The notes under the pieces are model-generated. The model did no database searches and had not been told where the DNA came from. It saw nothing but the letters and a program-made list of their open reading frames with translations. A stretch of DNA of 64,000 bases from Cymbidium sinense (lineage: Eukaryota; Streptophyta; Magnoliopsida; Asparagales; Orchidaceae): NCBI GenBank assembly GCA_021442155.1, contig CM038229.1:92847716-92911715 (forward strand), given 5' to 3'. Position 1 is the stretch's first letter. Each line of letters opens with the position of its first letter. Below are positions 44,094-55,800 of the stretch, one piece after another. Made by a program: the position numbers and the translations under genes.

Positions 44094-47000
44094 AGTTTAT
44101 TTTTTATTTATTTTATTTTATTTTATTTTTTATTTTTATGTAGGTTTATTTTAATTTGTATTTAGTTTAGTTTATTTATATTAAGTTTATTTATTTTAAT
44201 TTATGTTTCTTTTTCATTTTTGTTTATTTGTTTGGTTTAGGTTTAAGTTTAGGCTTATTTTTAGTTAGTTTTATTTTTATTTTATTTTTCTGGCTTGAGT
44301 TTTATTTTTTATAATTAGGATTAGGTTTAGTTTTTTATTTTATTTTCTTATGTTTAGATTTTAGGTTATTATTTTAGGTTTATTTTAATATTGTATTTTT
44401 TAGTTTAGGCTTAGGTTTATTTTAGGTTTATTTTTTTTATTCAGTTTAGGTTTAGGTTTAGTTTATTTTAGGTTTAGGTTTAGGTTTTATTTATTTTAGT
44501 TTGGGTTTAGGTTTATTTTATTTTGTTTATTCTATTTTTATTTTAGGTTTAGGTTTTATTTTTGTTTTGGGTTTAGGTTTTTTATTTTATTTATTTTTAG
44601 GTTTCATTTTTAAGATGATTTTTTAGGTTTTGGTTTTTATTTAATATTTATTTTATTTTATCTTAGGCTTATTTTATATTTAATTTAGGTTTAGTTTTTA
44701 TTTTATTTAAGTTTTTTATTTTAATTTTATTTTAGTTTTTTGTGTAGTTAAGGTTTTATTTTATTTTATTTTTTGTTTAGTTTTTCATTTTTATTTTATT
44801 TTATTTTTAGGTTTAGGTTTTGGTTTGGTTATAGGTTTAGGATTAAGTTTTAGTTTAGGATTTTATTTTATTTTATTTTATTATTTTATTTAGGTTTAAA
44901 TTTTAGGGTTTAGGGTTTATGGTTTAAGGTGTTAGGATTTAAGGTTTAGGGTTTAAAGTTTAGTGCTTAAGGTTTAGGGTTTTTAGGGTTTAGGGTTTAG
45001 GGTTTAGGGTTTAGGTTTTAGTTTAGGGTTTAAGGTTTTTTTAACAGAGTTTAAGTTATAGGGTTCAGGGTGTAGGGTTTAGGTTTTAGGTTTTATGGTT
45101 TAGTGTTTAGGGTTTTAGGGTTTAGTGTTTAGTGTTTAGGATTTATGGTTTAGGGTTAAGGGTTTAGGGTTTAGGGTTTAGGGTTTAGGGTTTAGGGTTT
45201 AGGGTTTAGGGTTTAGAGTTTATGATTTTATGATTTAGGATTTAGAGTTTATGGTTGTAGGTTTATGGTTAGTTTTAGGGTTTAGGGTCTAGGATTTAGG
45301 ATTTAGGTTTTTTTCTAATTTTTATTTTTTTAATTTTTTTAATTTAAGGTTTATGGTTTATTTTTAGTTTATTTTATTTTATTCAATTTAAGTTTAGGTT
45401 TACTTTATTTTAGGTTTATGTTTAAGTTTTATTTATTTTAGTTTAGTTTATTTTAATTTGGGTTTAGGTTTATTTTATTTTATTTATTTTATTTTTATTT
45501 TAGGTTTAGGTTTTATTTTTATTTTGGGTTTAGGTTTTATATTCTATTTATTTTTAGGTTTCATTTTTAAGATTATTTCATAGGTTTGGGTTTTTATTTA
45601 GTACTTATTTTATTTTATCTTAGGCTTATTTTATTTTTAATTTAGGTTTAGTTTTTATTTTATTTAAGTTTTTTATTTTAATTTTGTTTTAGTTTTTTTT
45701 TGTGGTTATGGTTTTATTTTATTTTATTTGTTATTTAGTTTTTCATTTTTATTTTATTTTATTGTTAGGCTTAGGTTTTGGTTTAGTTTTAGGTTTAGGA
45801 TTAGGTTTTAGTTTAGTCTTTTATTTTATTTTATTTTATTATTTTATTTAGTTTTAAGTTTCAGGGTTTAGGCTTTGTGGTTTATGGTGTTAGGGTTTAG
45901 TGTTTAGTGTTTACGGTTTAGGGGTTTTATGGTTTAGGCTTTAGGGTTTAGGGTTTTGGTTTTAGTTTAGGGTTTAGGGTTTAGAGTTTAAGGTTTGGGG
46001 TTTAAGGTTTTTTTAGTAGATTTTAAGGTATAGGGTTTAGGGTTTAGGGTTTAGGTTTTAGGGCTTATGGTTTATGGTTTTAGGGTTTATGGTTTAGGGT
46101 TTAGGGTTTAGGTTGGGTTTTAGGGTTCAGGGTTTAGGATTCAAGTTTTTTACTATTTTTTTATTTTTTTTAATTTTTTTAATTTTTTAATTAAGTAAAC
46201 TGGTAGGTTTAGGTTTATTTAGTTTGTTATATTTTTATTTTTATTTAAATTTATTTTTATTTTTATTTCATTTAGTTTAGGATTTTGAATTTTATTTATT
46301 TTTAGGTTTAGGTTTAAGATTAGTTATATTTTTCAGTTTAGTTTTATTTTTATTTTATTTTTTATTTTTAGGTTTAGGTTTAGGTTTTATATTATTTTTT
46401 TTAGTTTTAGGTTCTAGATTTTTATTTTAGGTTTATTTTTGAGTTCTATTTTTTTTGTTTATGGTTTACAGTCTTTTTAAAAATAAATAAGTAAACCTGT
46501 AGGTTTAGGTTTATTTAGTTTATTTTTTTATTTATTTCTATTTATTTTATTTTTTAATTTTATTTAGGTTTATGTTTTTATTTAGTGTAGTTTATTTGTA
46601 GGAGGTTTATTTATTTTATTTTAGGTTTTGTTTATTTTAGATTATTATTTAAGTTTAGCATTATGTTTAAGTTTATCTTTTAGCTTAGTTTTATTTTAAA
46701 TTTATTTTTTAGGTTTAGGTTTTATTTTTTATTATGAGGTTTTGGTTTATATTTTATTTTTTAAAGTTTAAGTTTTAGGTTGTTATTTTAAGTTTTTTTA
46801 GGTTTTATTTTTAGTTTAGGCTTAGGTTTATTTTTAGTTTTTTTTTTATTTTTTTTTTTAGGTTTAGGGTTTAGTTGTTATTTTTTATTTATTTTTAGTT
46901 TTATTAATAGTTTTATTACTTAGGTTTGGGGTTTTTATTTTATTTTATTTTAGGTTTATTTTATTTTTATTTTATGTTTAGTATTCCTTTTATTAAAGTT

Positions 47001-47940
47001 TTTTTTATTTTTATGTTTATTTTATTTTATTTTTATTAGTTTAGTTTTTATTTATTTTATTTTAGTTTAGTTTTTATTTTCTATTTTATTTTATTTTATT
47101 TTTGGGGTTAGGTTTAGGTGTAGGTTTTAATTTAGGTTTTAATTTAATTTAATTTAATTTTTTTATTTAGGTTTAGGTTTTAGGGTATAAGGTTTAGGGT
47201 TTTTGGGTTTAGGATTAATGGTTTAGTGTATAGGGTTTAAGGTTTAGGGTTTAGGGTTTATGTTTTAGGTTTAGGATTTAGGTTTCAGTTTAGGCTTTAG
47301 GGTTTAGGGTTTAAGGCTTAAGGTATAAGTTTTTTTAATAGAGTTTTAGGTTTTTTGGTTTAGGGATTAGGGTTTTAGGGTTTCAGTTTTAGGGTTTAGG
47401 GAGTAGGGTTTTATTGTTTATGTTTTTGGGTTTAGGTTTAAGGGTTTAGGGTTTACGGTTTAGGGTTAGGTTTTTTTTAAAGCAATTAAAATGGTAGGTT
47501 TAGGTTTATTTAGTTTATTTTTCATTTATTTTAGTTTATATTATTTTTTTATTTTTTATTTAGGTTTATTTATATTTTTACTTATTTTAGTTTATTTATT
47601 TTAGTTTAGCTTTTTAATTTTATTTTATTTTTTAGGTTTAGGTTTATGTTGAGGTTTATTTTTTAGTTTAGTTTTATTTTTTATTATATTTTTTAACTTT
47701 AGGTTTTATTTTTAATTTTGAGTTTTAGGTTTTAGTTTTTATATTATTTTTTTAGGTTTAGGTTTTAGGTCTCTATTTTAGGTTTATTTTTAGGTTTTAT
47801 TCGTTAGTATAGGTTTAGAGTTATTTTTAGTTTATTTTATTTTATTGAGTTTATGTTTAGGTTTTATTTATTTTATTTTAGTTTAGATTAGTTTAGGTTT
47901 AAGTTTATTTTATTTTTATTTTATGTTTAAGTTTCTTTTA
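44094..47940. repeat. Nested TTTAGGG / AT-rich repeats, right part of copy A
   Basis: An approximately 957-bp unit is repeated in tandem. The word agtttgggtttaggtttatt at 44498 recurs as aatttgggtttagg at 45455, followed by the same order of words in both (ggtttcatttttaagat, tatcttaggcttattttat, gttaaggttttatttta or a variant). Very clean TTTAGGG, eight or more perfect units, lies at 45160-45215. GRP-tail relics are at 45036-45050, 46008-46021 and 47330-47344. Boundary boxes are at 46187-46206 and 46483-46503. No gene is seen. Confidence 0.85.
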
Positions 47941-50299
47941 GTTTCAATGGCATACCTAATCGAAGCTTATGATCGACAGTTCCAATGATTGAGGAAGTTT
48001 TGTTCGGTAGAAATAAAGATCTATTGAGCCGCATAAGCTTTGATTTTGCGTAGTTTGCTCAAAACACCAATCCACTAGGCGTAGGTGCTCGGGCTTGATC
48101 GAGCTCTACCCTCTGGCCATCGAGAAGCTTGGGAAATGATTCATTCTCACTCATTTGGCTCCAAGGAAGGAGTGTGCAAAGTTAATTGCACTTTTGTGGA
48201 GGTTTAATAAAATGAGAATCGAAGGTGGCCTCCCCTATTTTAGTTTTACAAAAAATTGAGAATGGGGATTTTGGGGAGCTTGAGAAGGCTTGGAAATTAC
48301 TCTAGGAACTCTTTCCTTGGCTGCTAGAGATTAATCGAGTGTGAGTGTCCGAGTTTGATTGAGAATAAAGGGGGTATACCCCCTCATTCCTTGGATCGGA
48401 TGGCCACAGCTTCTTTGGATTTTTCTTGATCAATTAGCCAAATTAGAGGGTGGTGGAGGTCCTTGGGTGCATGATGTTGCTCAGTTTGGTTTGGTGAGGG
48501 TGTGAAAGTGGCTGCCAAGGGAGTAATGGGTGTCTTATGGTTGTTTGGAAAGCTCCATTGGGGATGGGGAGGTGATTTCACCTCCCCATGGATCATGGCC
48601 AACCCAACCACCTTTTGGTCAAGTTAGACATGGTCCTAGGTGCTTAACTGGACCTATGATTATGTGCCAAGTGGTTAGGGGGTGAAAATGACCAAATGAG
48701 CATGTGTATTATCTCATAAGATGCCCTAATCCTAATGGAAAAATGGTTATTTTTCTATAGGTTTGGTTTCGATAGATTTGGGATGGGTCAAAAGTGGGTT
48801 AGCCCAAATTTCCAATAGTTTGGAATTTATTTGATTTGATTTAGCTTGATTTGACCTATTTAGGTTAAGTTGACAAATAGGTCAAATTAGGTCAAATAAA
48901 GGTTTGGGTCAAGTTCAATTGGCTAATTGAAAATGATTGTAGGCTTTGGTTTGGTTTCTTTTGGAATTAATTTAGATTTTGGCTAATTTGACCCTTTAGG
49001 TCAATTTGGGTTAAGTTAGGTCAAGTTGACCAATTGGTAAAATTGGGCTCAATCATGGTTTTGGTCAAGTTTAATAAGTGACTTAGAATGAACTTGAGCC
49101 ATTGGTTATAATCAATTTGGGTTGGATTATGATTTGACTATGTTGGCTATTTATGCCAATTTGGGTAACTTGGGTCATATAGCCAATTGGGCTTTGTTTG
49201 GCTCAAGTGAGGGTTTGATCATGTTCAATCATTGGTTAGGAATGGGTTTGAATCAATGGTTTCATTCAATTTGGCATATGGTGGATTTTGGCTAATTTAG
49301 GGTTCATTTGGGTTAAATGTTGACTTGGTTAATGAGCTAGGTTGACTTGGTTTGATCCAATTCATGATAATTGATTAACCTAGAATAATTTTGATCATGT
49401 TGTGAGGTTTGGATGGGGTTAGTTCAATCCAATTTGGGTTGAATTAGAACTTGACTTGAAAAGGTCTTTTATGTCACTTTCGTTCAAGTGAACCTAAATG
49501 GGTTAATTGGCTTGATCATGGCTTGATTCAAGTTTAATTATATTGATAAATGCGTTTCAGATGAAAATACAAATCGAATTGCAAGTAATTTGGATCCGTA
49601 TGGATTTTGGTTCATATGACTATTTCAAGTCAAAAAGGGATAACTTGGGTTTAATTTGGGTTGACATGGATTTGGTTTGATAATTATAGTTTGTATTTAT
49701 ATTTGGATCAATGATTGTAGGAATGTTTGAATCATGAGGAAATCCATGAGTTTTAAATTGATTTGGGTATTATTTAGCCAAGTTCAAGAATTTAGCTAAA
49801 ATGGCTAAAATTAAAAATTTTATTTGATTTGGCTTTCAACAATTTGGAGTTTGGAATTGATTTATGAATTAGAATTTGATTTGAGATTGAATTTGATAAT
49901 TAAGAATATCGACTGAATTTGGGTTGATTTAAATTTGGTTAAGGCTAAGTCCATAAGATAAAATCAAAGGGCTTAGGAAAGGATTTGGAGTTTGAATTTG
50001 ATCATGGGTTTCAATCATTTGATAGTTGGATTTCATTTTGGAATTTAGATTTGAATTTGAGATTTGATTTGGAAGAATGAAGTAAGGATTTGGTTTGGTC
50101 TATAAGGTAGACAAGTTCTCCTAAATCCCTAAGGCACAACCTACCCCTATAGCTAACTCTTCTAAGTCTCTAGGGTTAGGTTAAGTGTTCAACTAATGAC
50201 TACAAGTTTCCTAAGACTGAGGAACACCTTGTGTCTATGAGAGTCCTAGATCTATGATAAGGAAGTTAAGAGCTAACTCTAAAAGCGAGGTCAATAGGT
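47941..50299. other. Non-telomeric block, left part of copy B
   Basis: Counterpart of 36450-38772. It is non-coding and enriched in TTGGGTCAA/GGTTTGATT words. The 75-codon reverse frame at 48384-48611 and its copy A counterpart (36945-37130) have partly similar translations but frame-breaking indels between them, so they are not treated as a gene. Inverted repeats are kept at 48370-48383 (GGGGGTATACCCCC) and 48564-48589. Confidence 0.7.
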
Positions 50300-50429
50300 T
50301 TATGGATTAGGGTTTTATGGTTTAGTTTTTGTGTTTAAGGTTTAGGGTTTAGTGTTTAGGGTTTATGATTTTAGGGTTTAGAGTTTAGGTTTTAGGTTTT
50401 TGGTTTAAATTTTAGTTTAGGGTTTAGGG
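50300..50429. repeat. Short TTTAGGG tract (copy B)
   Basis: Counterpart of 38773-38909, ending in the T-run of GRP fragment 8. Confidence 0.85.
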
Positions 50430-50916
50430 TTTTTTTAACAAAGAACAAATTCATTTTCAACATTTATAATTTTCAATTTCACCAAACAAATGGCGCACTA
50501 AGATTTCTAAGACACAAGCCATGACATATAAAAAATGAGCACACATAGAGTAAATCAAAAACCCTAGATAACTTGAACTGTCTCTATTTTAAAGACACAA
50601 TTCCATAAGTAGCAGATCGGATCGACCGTTCTTTAGTTTCTCAAGTTCCCATCAGAACCACCGCCACCTCTCGAGCAGTGGGATCTGCCATCATATTTTG
50701 GATCTACCCCTTCATGACCACAATCGCTATAACCTCCATCACTCCTTCTACCTCCATAACCACCACTACTCTGACCACCACCTTCATATTCACCAACATC
50801 TCTAGATCCCCAACCACCACTTTGATAACCACCGCCTCAACCATCGACTACACTGGCAGATCTAAACTTAGCTTAGTTGACACTGATGTTCCTATTGTCA
50901 AGGTTTTGCCCATTAT
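50430..50916 (-). pseudogene. GRP fragment 8 (copy B)
   Basis: Minus strand. It enters at CTAATAATGGGCAAAACCTTG, the common breakpoint, and reads NLDNRNISVN-like RRM end, then a Gly-rich tail with GGYGGRRSDGGYSDCGH, a RYSRGGGGSDGNLRN-like end, stop, 3' UTR and A-run (T's at 50430-50436). It is better preserved than its duplicate, fragment 6. The 82-codon + strand frame at 50678-50926 is a shadow (Thr/Ser/Ile-rich). Confidence 0.85.
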
Positions 50917-52324
50917 TAGAGTTTAGGTTTAGGTTAAAGTTTAGGTTTATTAGGATTTAGGGTTTAAGTTTATTTTTTTATTTATTTAGTTTCTTTAAAA
51001 TTAGGTTTAGGGTTTAGGGTTTAGGCTTTTAGGGTGAGGGTTTAATGTTAGAGTTTAAGGTTTTGGTTTAGGGGTTAGGGTTTAGAGTTTAGGATTTATG
51101 GTTTAGTGTTTAGGCTTTAGGGTTTAGGGTTTTGGGGTTTAGAGTTTAGGGTTATCTTAGGGTTTAGGGTTATCTTAGGGTTCGTGGTTAGTTTAGGGTT
51201 TTGGGTTTCGGGTTTTAGGTTTAGGGTTACAGGCATAGGGTTTAGGGTTTATGGTTGTGGGTTTAGGGTTTGGGTTTCTAGTTTAGGCTTTAGGGATTAG
51301 GGTTTAGGGTTTAAGGTTTAGTATTTAAGGTTTATGGTTTATGGTTTAAGGTTTAGGGTTTTATTTATTTATTTATTTTATTTTTTTTAAATTAAGTAAA
51401 CATAGGTTTATTTAGTTTATTTAGTTCCATTTTTATTTATTTTAGCTTATTTAATTATTTATATTTAAGATCAATTTTATTTTTATTTAATTTAGTTTAT
51501 TTATTTTAGGTTTATCTATTTTAGTTTAGGTTTATTATTTAGTTTAATTTTTAGGTTTAGGTTTAGGTTTATGTATATTTTTTAATTTAGTTTTATTTTT
51601 ATTTTATTATTTAGGTTTAGGTTTAATTTTTTATTTTTAGGTTTAGGTTTAGATTTTTATTTTATTTTTTAAGTTGAGGTTTTAGGTTTTTATTTTAGGT
51701 TTATTTTAAGGTTTTATTTTCTAGTCTAGGTACAGGTTTATTTTTAGTTTATTTAATTTAATTTAATTTAAAATTTTGTTTATGTTTAGTTTATTTTAAG
51801 TTTAGAATTTATTTACTTTATTTTAGTTTATTTTAGTTTAGGTTTAGGTTTATTTTATTTTTATTTTAGGTTTATGTTTTTTTTTAATTTAGGGTATAGG
51901 TTTTATTTTTTATTAACTTTTAGGTTTTATAATTTTATTAACTTTTAGGTTTTATTTTTAGGTTTACTTTTTAGGTTTAGGTTTTTATTTAGTTTTTTTG
52001 TTTTATTTTAGGTTTGTTTTATTTTTATTTTAGGTATAGATTTTATTTTATTTAGTTTTTTATTTTTTAGTTTAGTTTAGGTTTTTATTTATTTTATTTT
52101 AGTTTTATTTTTATTTTCTATTTTATTTTCTTTTTTGGTTTAGGTTTAGGTTTTAATTTATGCTTTTATTTTATTTTATCTTTTTATTTTATTTTGGTTT
52201 AGGTTTTTTTATTTATTTTACTTTTAGGTTTTATTTAGTTTCGATTAAGATTTTTAGCATTTTAGGGTTTAGGGTTTAGGTTTAGGTGGGTTTAGGATTT
52301 AGTTTAGGGTTTAGGGTTTTTGGT
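50917..52324. repeat. TTTAGGG tract, boundary box, AT-rich block (copy B)
   Basis: Counterpart of 39374-40802, including the duplicated ttatcttagggttt word near 51150-51180 and the boundary box AAATTAAGTAAACATAGG at 51389-51406. AT-rich TTTATTTT sequence follows, then TTTAGGG to the GRP A-run. No gene is seen. Confidence 0.85.
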
Positions 52325-52826
52325 TTTTTTTTTTTAATTTTTCAAAGAGAATAAATTATGATTGAACATTTCTTCTTTTTTGTTTCATCAACTAGGTAGC
52401 ACTCCAAGTTTTCTAAGGCATAAGTGATAAAATAGATAAAAAATAAGCATGCATAGAACAAATAACAAACCACTGATAACTATAACCATCTCTAATGTGA
52501 AGTCATAGTTCCTTAAGCAGCAAATCAAGTCGGTCATTCTTCAGTTTCTCTAGTTCCCATTAGAGCCACCTCGACCTCTCGAGTAGTAGGATCCACCATC
52601 ATATCGTCGATCTCTCCTTTCGCCACCACCACTATTATAACCTCTGTCACTTCTTCTACTTCTATGACCACCACTACTCTAACCACTACCTCTATATCGA
52701 CCAACACCTCCAGATCCCCCACTACCAGTACGATAACCATTGTCTATGCCTTCGCCTCCATCACCAGATCTACACTGAGCCTTGTTGACGGTGATGTTCT
52801 TACCATTATGGTTCTGTCCATTCTTA
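52325..52826 (-). pseudogene. GRP fragment 9 (copy B)
   Basis: Minus strand. It enters at AAGAATGGACAGAACCATAATG and gives an NITVNKAQ RRM end, a Gly/Ser/Arg/Tyr tail with GGSGGVGRYRGSG and GGDRGYNSGGGGERRDRRYDG-like runs, a GGSYYSRGRGGSNGN end, the 3' UTR and an A-rich junction (52325-52340). The Gly-rich frame is almost uninterrupted. The 68-codon frame at 52534-52740 is the shifted, Val-rich shadow. Confidence 0.85.
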
Positions 52827-55800
52827 AGGTTTAGATTTAGGTTTAAGTTTATTAGGTTTTAAGGTTTAGATTTCTTTTTATTTTATTTAGTTACTTTACT
52901 TTTGGGTTTAGCATTTGGCGTTTAGGGTTGGGGTTTAGTGATTAGGGTTTAGGCTTTAGGGTTTTGGATTTTTGCTTTTAAGGTTTAGGTTTAATGTTAG
53001 GGATTAGGGTTTAGGGGTTAGAGTTTAGTGTTTAGGTTTTAGGGTTTAGGGTTTTTATTATTTAGGGTTTAGAGTTTAGGGTTCAGGGTTTTAAGGTTTA
53101 GGGTTTAGAGTTTAGGGTTTTTATTATTTAGAGTTTAGAGTTTAGGGTTCAGGGTTTTAAGGTTTAGGGTTTAGAGTTTAGGGTTTAGAGTTTAGGGTTT
53201 AGGGTTTTAGAGTTTAGGGTTATTTAGGGCTCTAGGGGGTTTAGGGTTTATGGTTTATGGTTAGTTTAAGGTTTATGGTTTAGGGTTTAAGGTTTGTGGT
53301 TTTTTAAGGATTAAGGTTTAGGATTTAGGGTTTTAGGGTTTAGGGTTTTTTAAGATTTAGGGATTAGGGTTTAGGGTTTAGGGTTAATGGTTTAGGGTTT
53401 AGGGTTAATGGTTCAGTGTTTAGGGTTTACGGTTGTAGGTTTAGGGTTTTGTGCTGTAGGTTTACGTTATAGTGTTTAGAGTTTAGGATTTAGGGTTTAG
53501 GATTTAGGGTTTAGTGGTTTTACGATTTAGGGTTTATAGTTTAGGGTGTAAGGGGTTTTTTTTTTAAAAAATTCATTAAGTAAACTGGTATGTTTAGGTT
53601 GATTTAGTTTATGTAGTTTATTTTTTTATTTATTTTATTTTATTTTATTTTTTTTATTCAGGTTTATTTTTATTTTTATTTTTATTTGGTTTAGTTTATT
53701 TATATTAGTTTTATTTATTTCAGTTTAGGTTTTTTATTTTATTTTATTTTTTAGGTTTATGTTTATTTTTTGTTTAGTTTTAATTTTATTTTTTTTGTAG
53801 GTTTAGGTTTTATTTTTTTATTATTAAGTTTAGGTTTAGGTTTTTATTTTAATTTTTGATGTTTAGGTTTTATGTTGTTATTTTTGGTTTACTTTTATGT
53901 TTTATTTTTTAGTTTAGGCTTAGGTTTATTTTAAGTTTATTTTATTTATTTTAGATTATGTTTTAAGTTTTATTTAATTTAGTTTAGTTTATTTAGTTTA
54001 GGTTTACGTTTATTTTATTTTGTTTATTTACTCTTTTTTTAGGTTTAGGGTTTAGGTGTTGTTTTTCATTTATTTTTATGTTTTATTTTTAAGTTTATCA
54101 TTTAGGTTTAGGTTTTTATTTATTTTATCTGAGGTTTATTTTATTTTTATTTTAGGTTAATCTTTTATTATATTTAGGTTTTCTACTTTTTGGTTTATTT
54201 TATTTTTTGTTAAGTTTAGGTGTTTATTTATTTTATTTTAGTTTAGATTTTATTTTCTATTTTATTTTATTTTATTTTTAGGTTTAGGTTTAGGTTTAGG
54301 TTTAGGCTAATGTTTTAGTTTAGAGTTTTAACTTAATTTATTTTATTTTATTATTTTGGTTTATGTTTTAGGGTTTAGGGTTTAGGGTCATGGTTTTGGG
54401 TTTTAGAATTTAGGGTTTAGGGTTTAGGGTTTAGGGTTTAGGGTTTAGGGTTTAGGGTTTAGGTTTTTAGGTTTAGGGTTTAGGTTTGTGTTTAGGGTTT
54501 TGGGTTTAAGGTTTTTTTTAATGGAGTTTAGGGTTTAAGGTTTAAGGTTTAGGGTTTCGGATTTAGGGCTTTAGGGATTAGGGTTTACGTTTTAGGGTTT
54601 TATGGTTTATGGTTTAGGGTTTAGGCTTTTAGGGTTTAGGGCTTAGGTTAAAGGGTTATAGGTTTAGGGTTTAGGGCTTAGGGTTAAGGGTTAGTTTTAG
54701 GTTTGGGGTTTTTTTATTTTTTATTTTTTAATTAAGTAAACTAATAGGTTTAGGTTTATTTAGTTTATTTTTTAATTATTTTTGTTTGTTTTATTTTTTG
54801 TTTTTATTTAGGTTTATTTTTATTTATTTTAGTTTAAGTTTTTTATTTTAGTTGTTTTCTAGGTTTAGATTTAAGTTTATTTTTTAGTTTAGTTTTCTTT
54901 TAATTTTATTTTCTAGTTTTAGGTTTTATGTTTATTTTTGTGCCTAGGTTTAGGTTTTATTTTATTTTTTTATTCTTTATGTTTAGGTTTTAGGTTTTAT
55001 TTTAGGGTTTTATTTCTTTAGCTTGTGGTTTAGAGTTTTTTTTTTTAAACTAAAATTAAGTAACCCATAGTTTATGTTTATTTTGTTTATTTTTTATTTA
55101 TTTTAGTTTATTTTATTTTTATTTTATTTAGGTTTATTTTAATTTGTATTTGTATTTAGTTTATTTATATTAAGTTTATTTATTTTAATTTAGGTTTCTT
55201 TTTCATTTTTGTTTATTTGTTTGGTTTAGGTTCAAGTTTAGGTTTGTTTTTAGTTAGTTTTATTTTTATTTTATTTTTCAGGCTTAAGTTTTATTTTTTA
55301 TAATTAGGATTTTGTTTAGTTTTTTATTTTATTTTCTTATGTTTAGGTTTTAGGTTATTATTTTAGGTTTATTTTTATGTTGTATTTTTTCAGTTTAGGC
55401 TTAGGTTTATTTTTAGTTTATTTTATTTTATTCAATTTAAGTTTAAGTTTAGTTTATTTTAGGTTTAGGTTTAGGTTTTATTTATTTTAGTTTGGGTTTA
55501 AGTTTATTTTATTTTGTTTTATTTTTATTTTATTTTAGGTTTAGGTTTTGTTTTGGGTTTAGGTTTTTATTTTATTTATTTTAGGTTTCATTTTTAAGAT
55601 TATTTTTAGGTTTTAGTTTTATTTAGTTTTATTTTATTTTATCTTAGCTTATTTTATATTTAAGTTTAGTTTTATTTTATTAAGGTTTTGTTTAATTTTA
55701 TTTTAGTTTTTTGTGTAGTTAAGGTTTTATTTTATTTTATTTTTTGTTTTGTTTTTCATTTTATTTTATTTTATTTTTTGGTATAGGTTTTGGTATAGTT

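Larger units (their letters stand above)
36450..47940. repeat. Copy A of an 11.49-kb tandem duplication
   Basis: It starts at tttcaatggcatacttaatc (36455), repeated at 47942 as copy B, and ends at aagtttcttttag (47940), the counterpart of aagtttcctttag at 58761. In order, it holds a 2.3-kb non-telomeric segment, GRP fragment 6, an array, GRP fragment 7, an array, the RTE insertion (absent from B) and nested ~0.96-kb repeats. The period is 11487 bp. The duplication is by direct repetition, with only two or three shared bases (TTT) at the junction. Confidence 0.85.

Noticed and set aside
45160..45215. Functional chromosome end
   Set aside because: The cleanest TTTAGGG run is only about 8-10 units and is flanked by degenerate repeat on both sides, so it is interstitial in this assembly.
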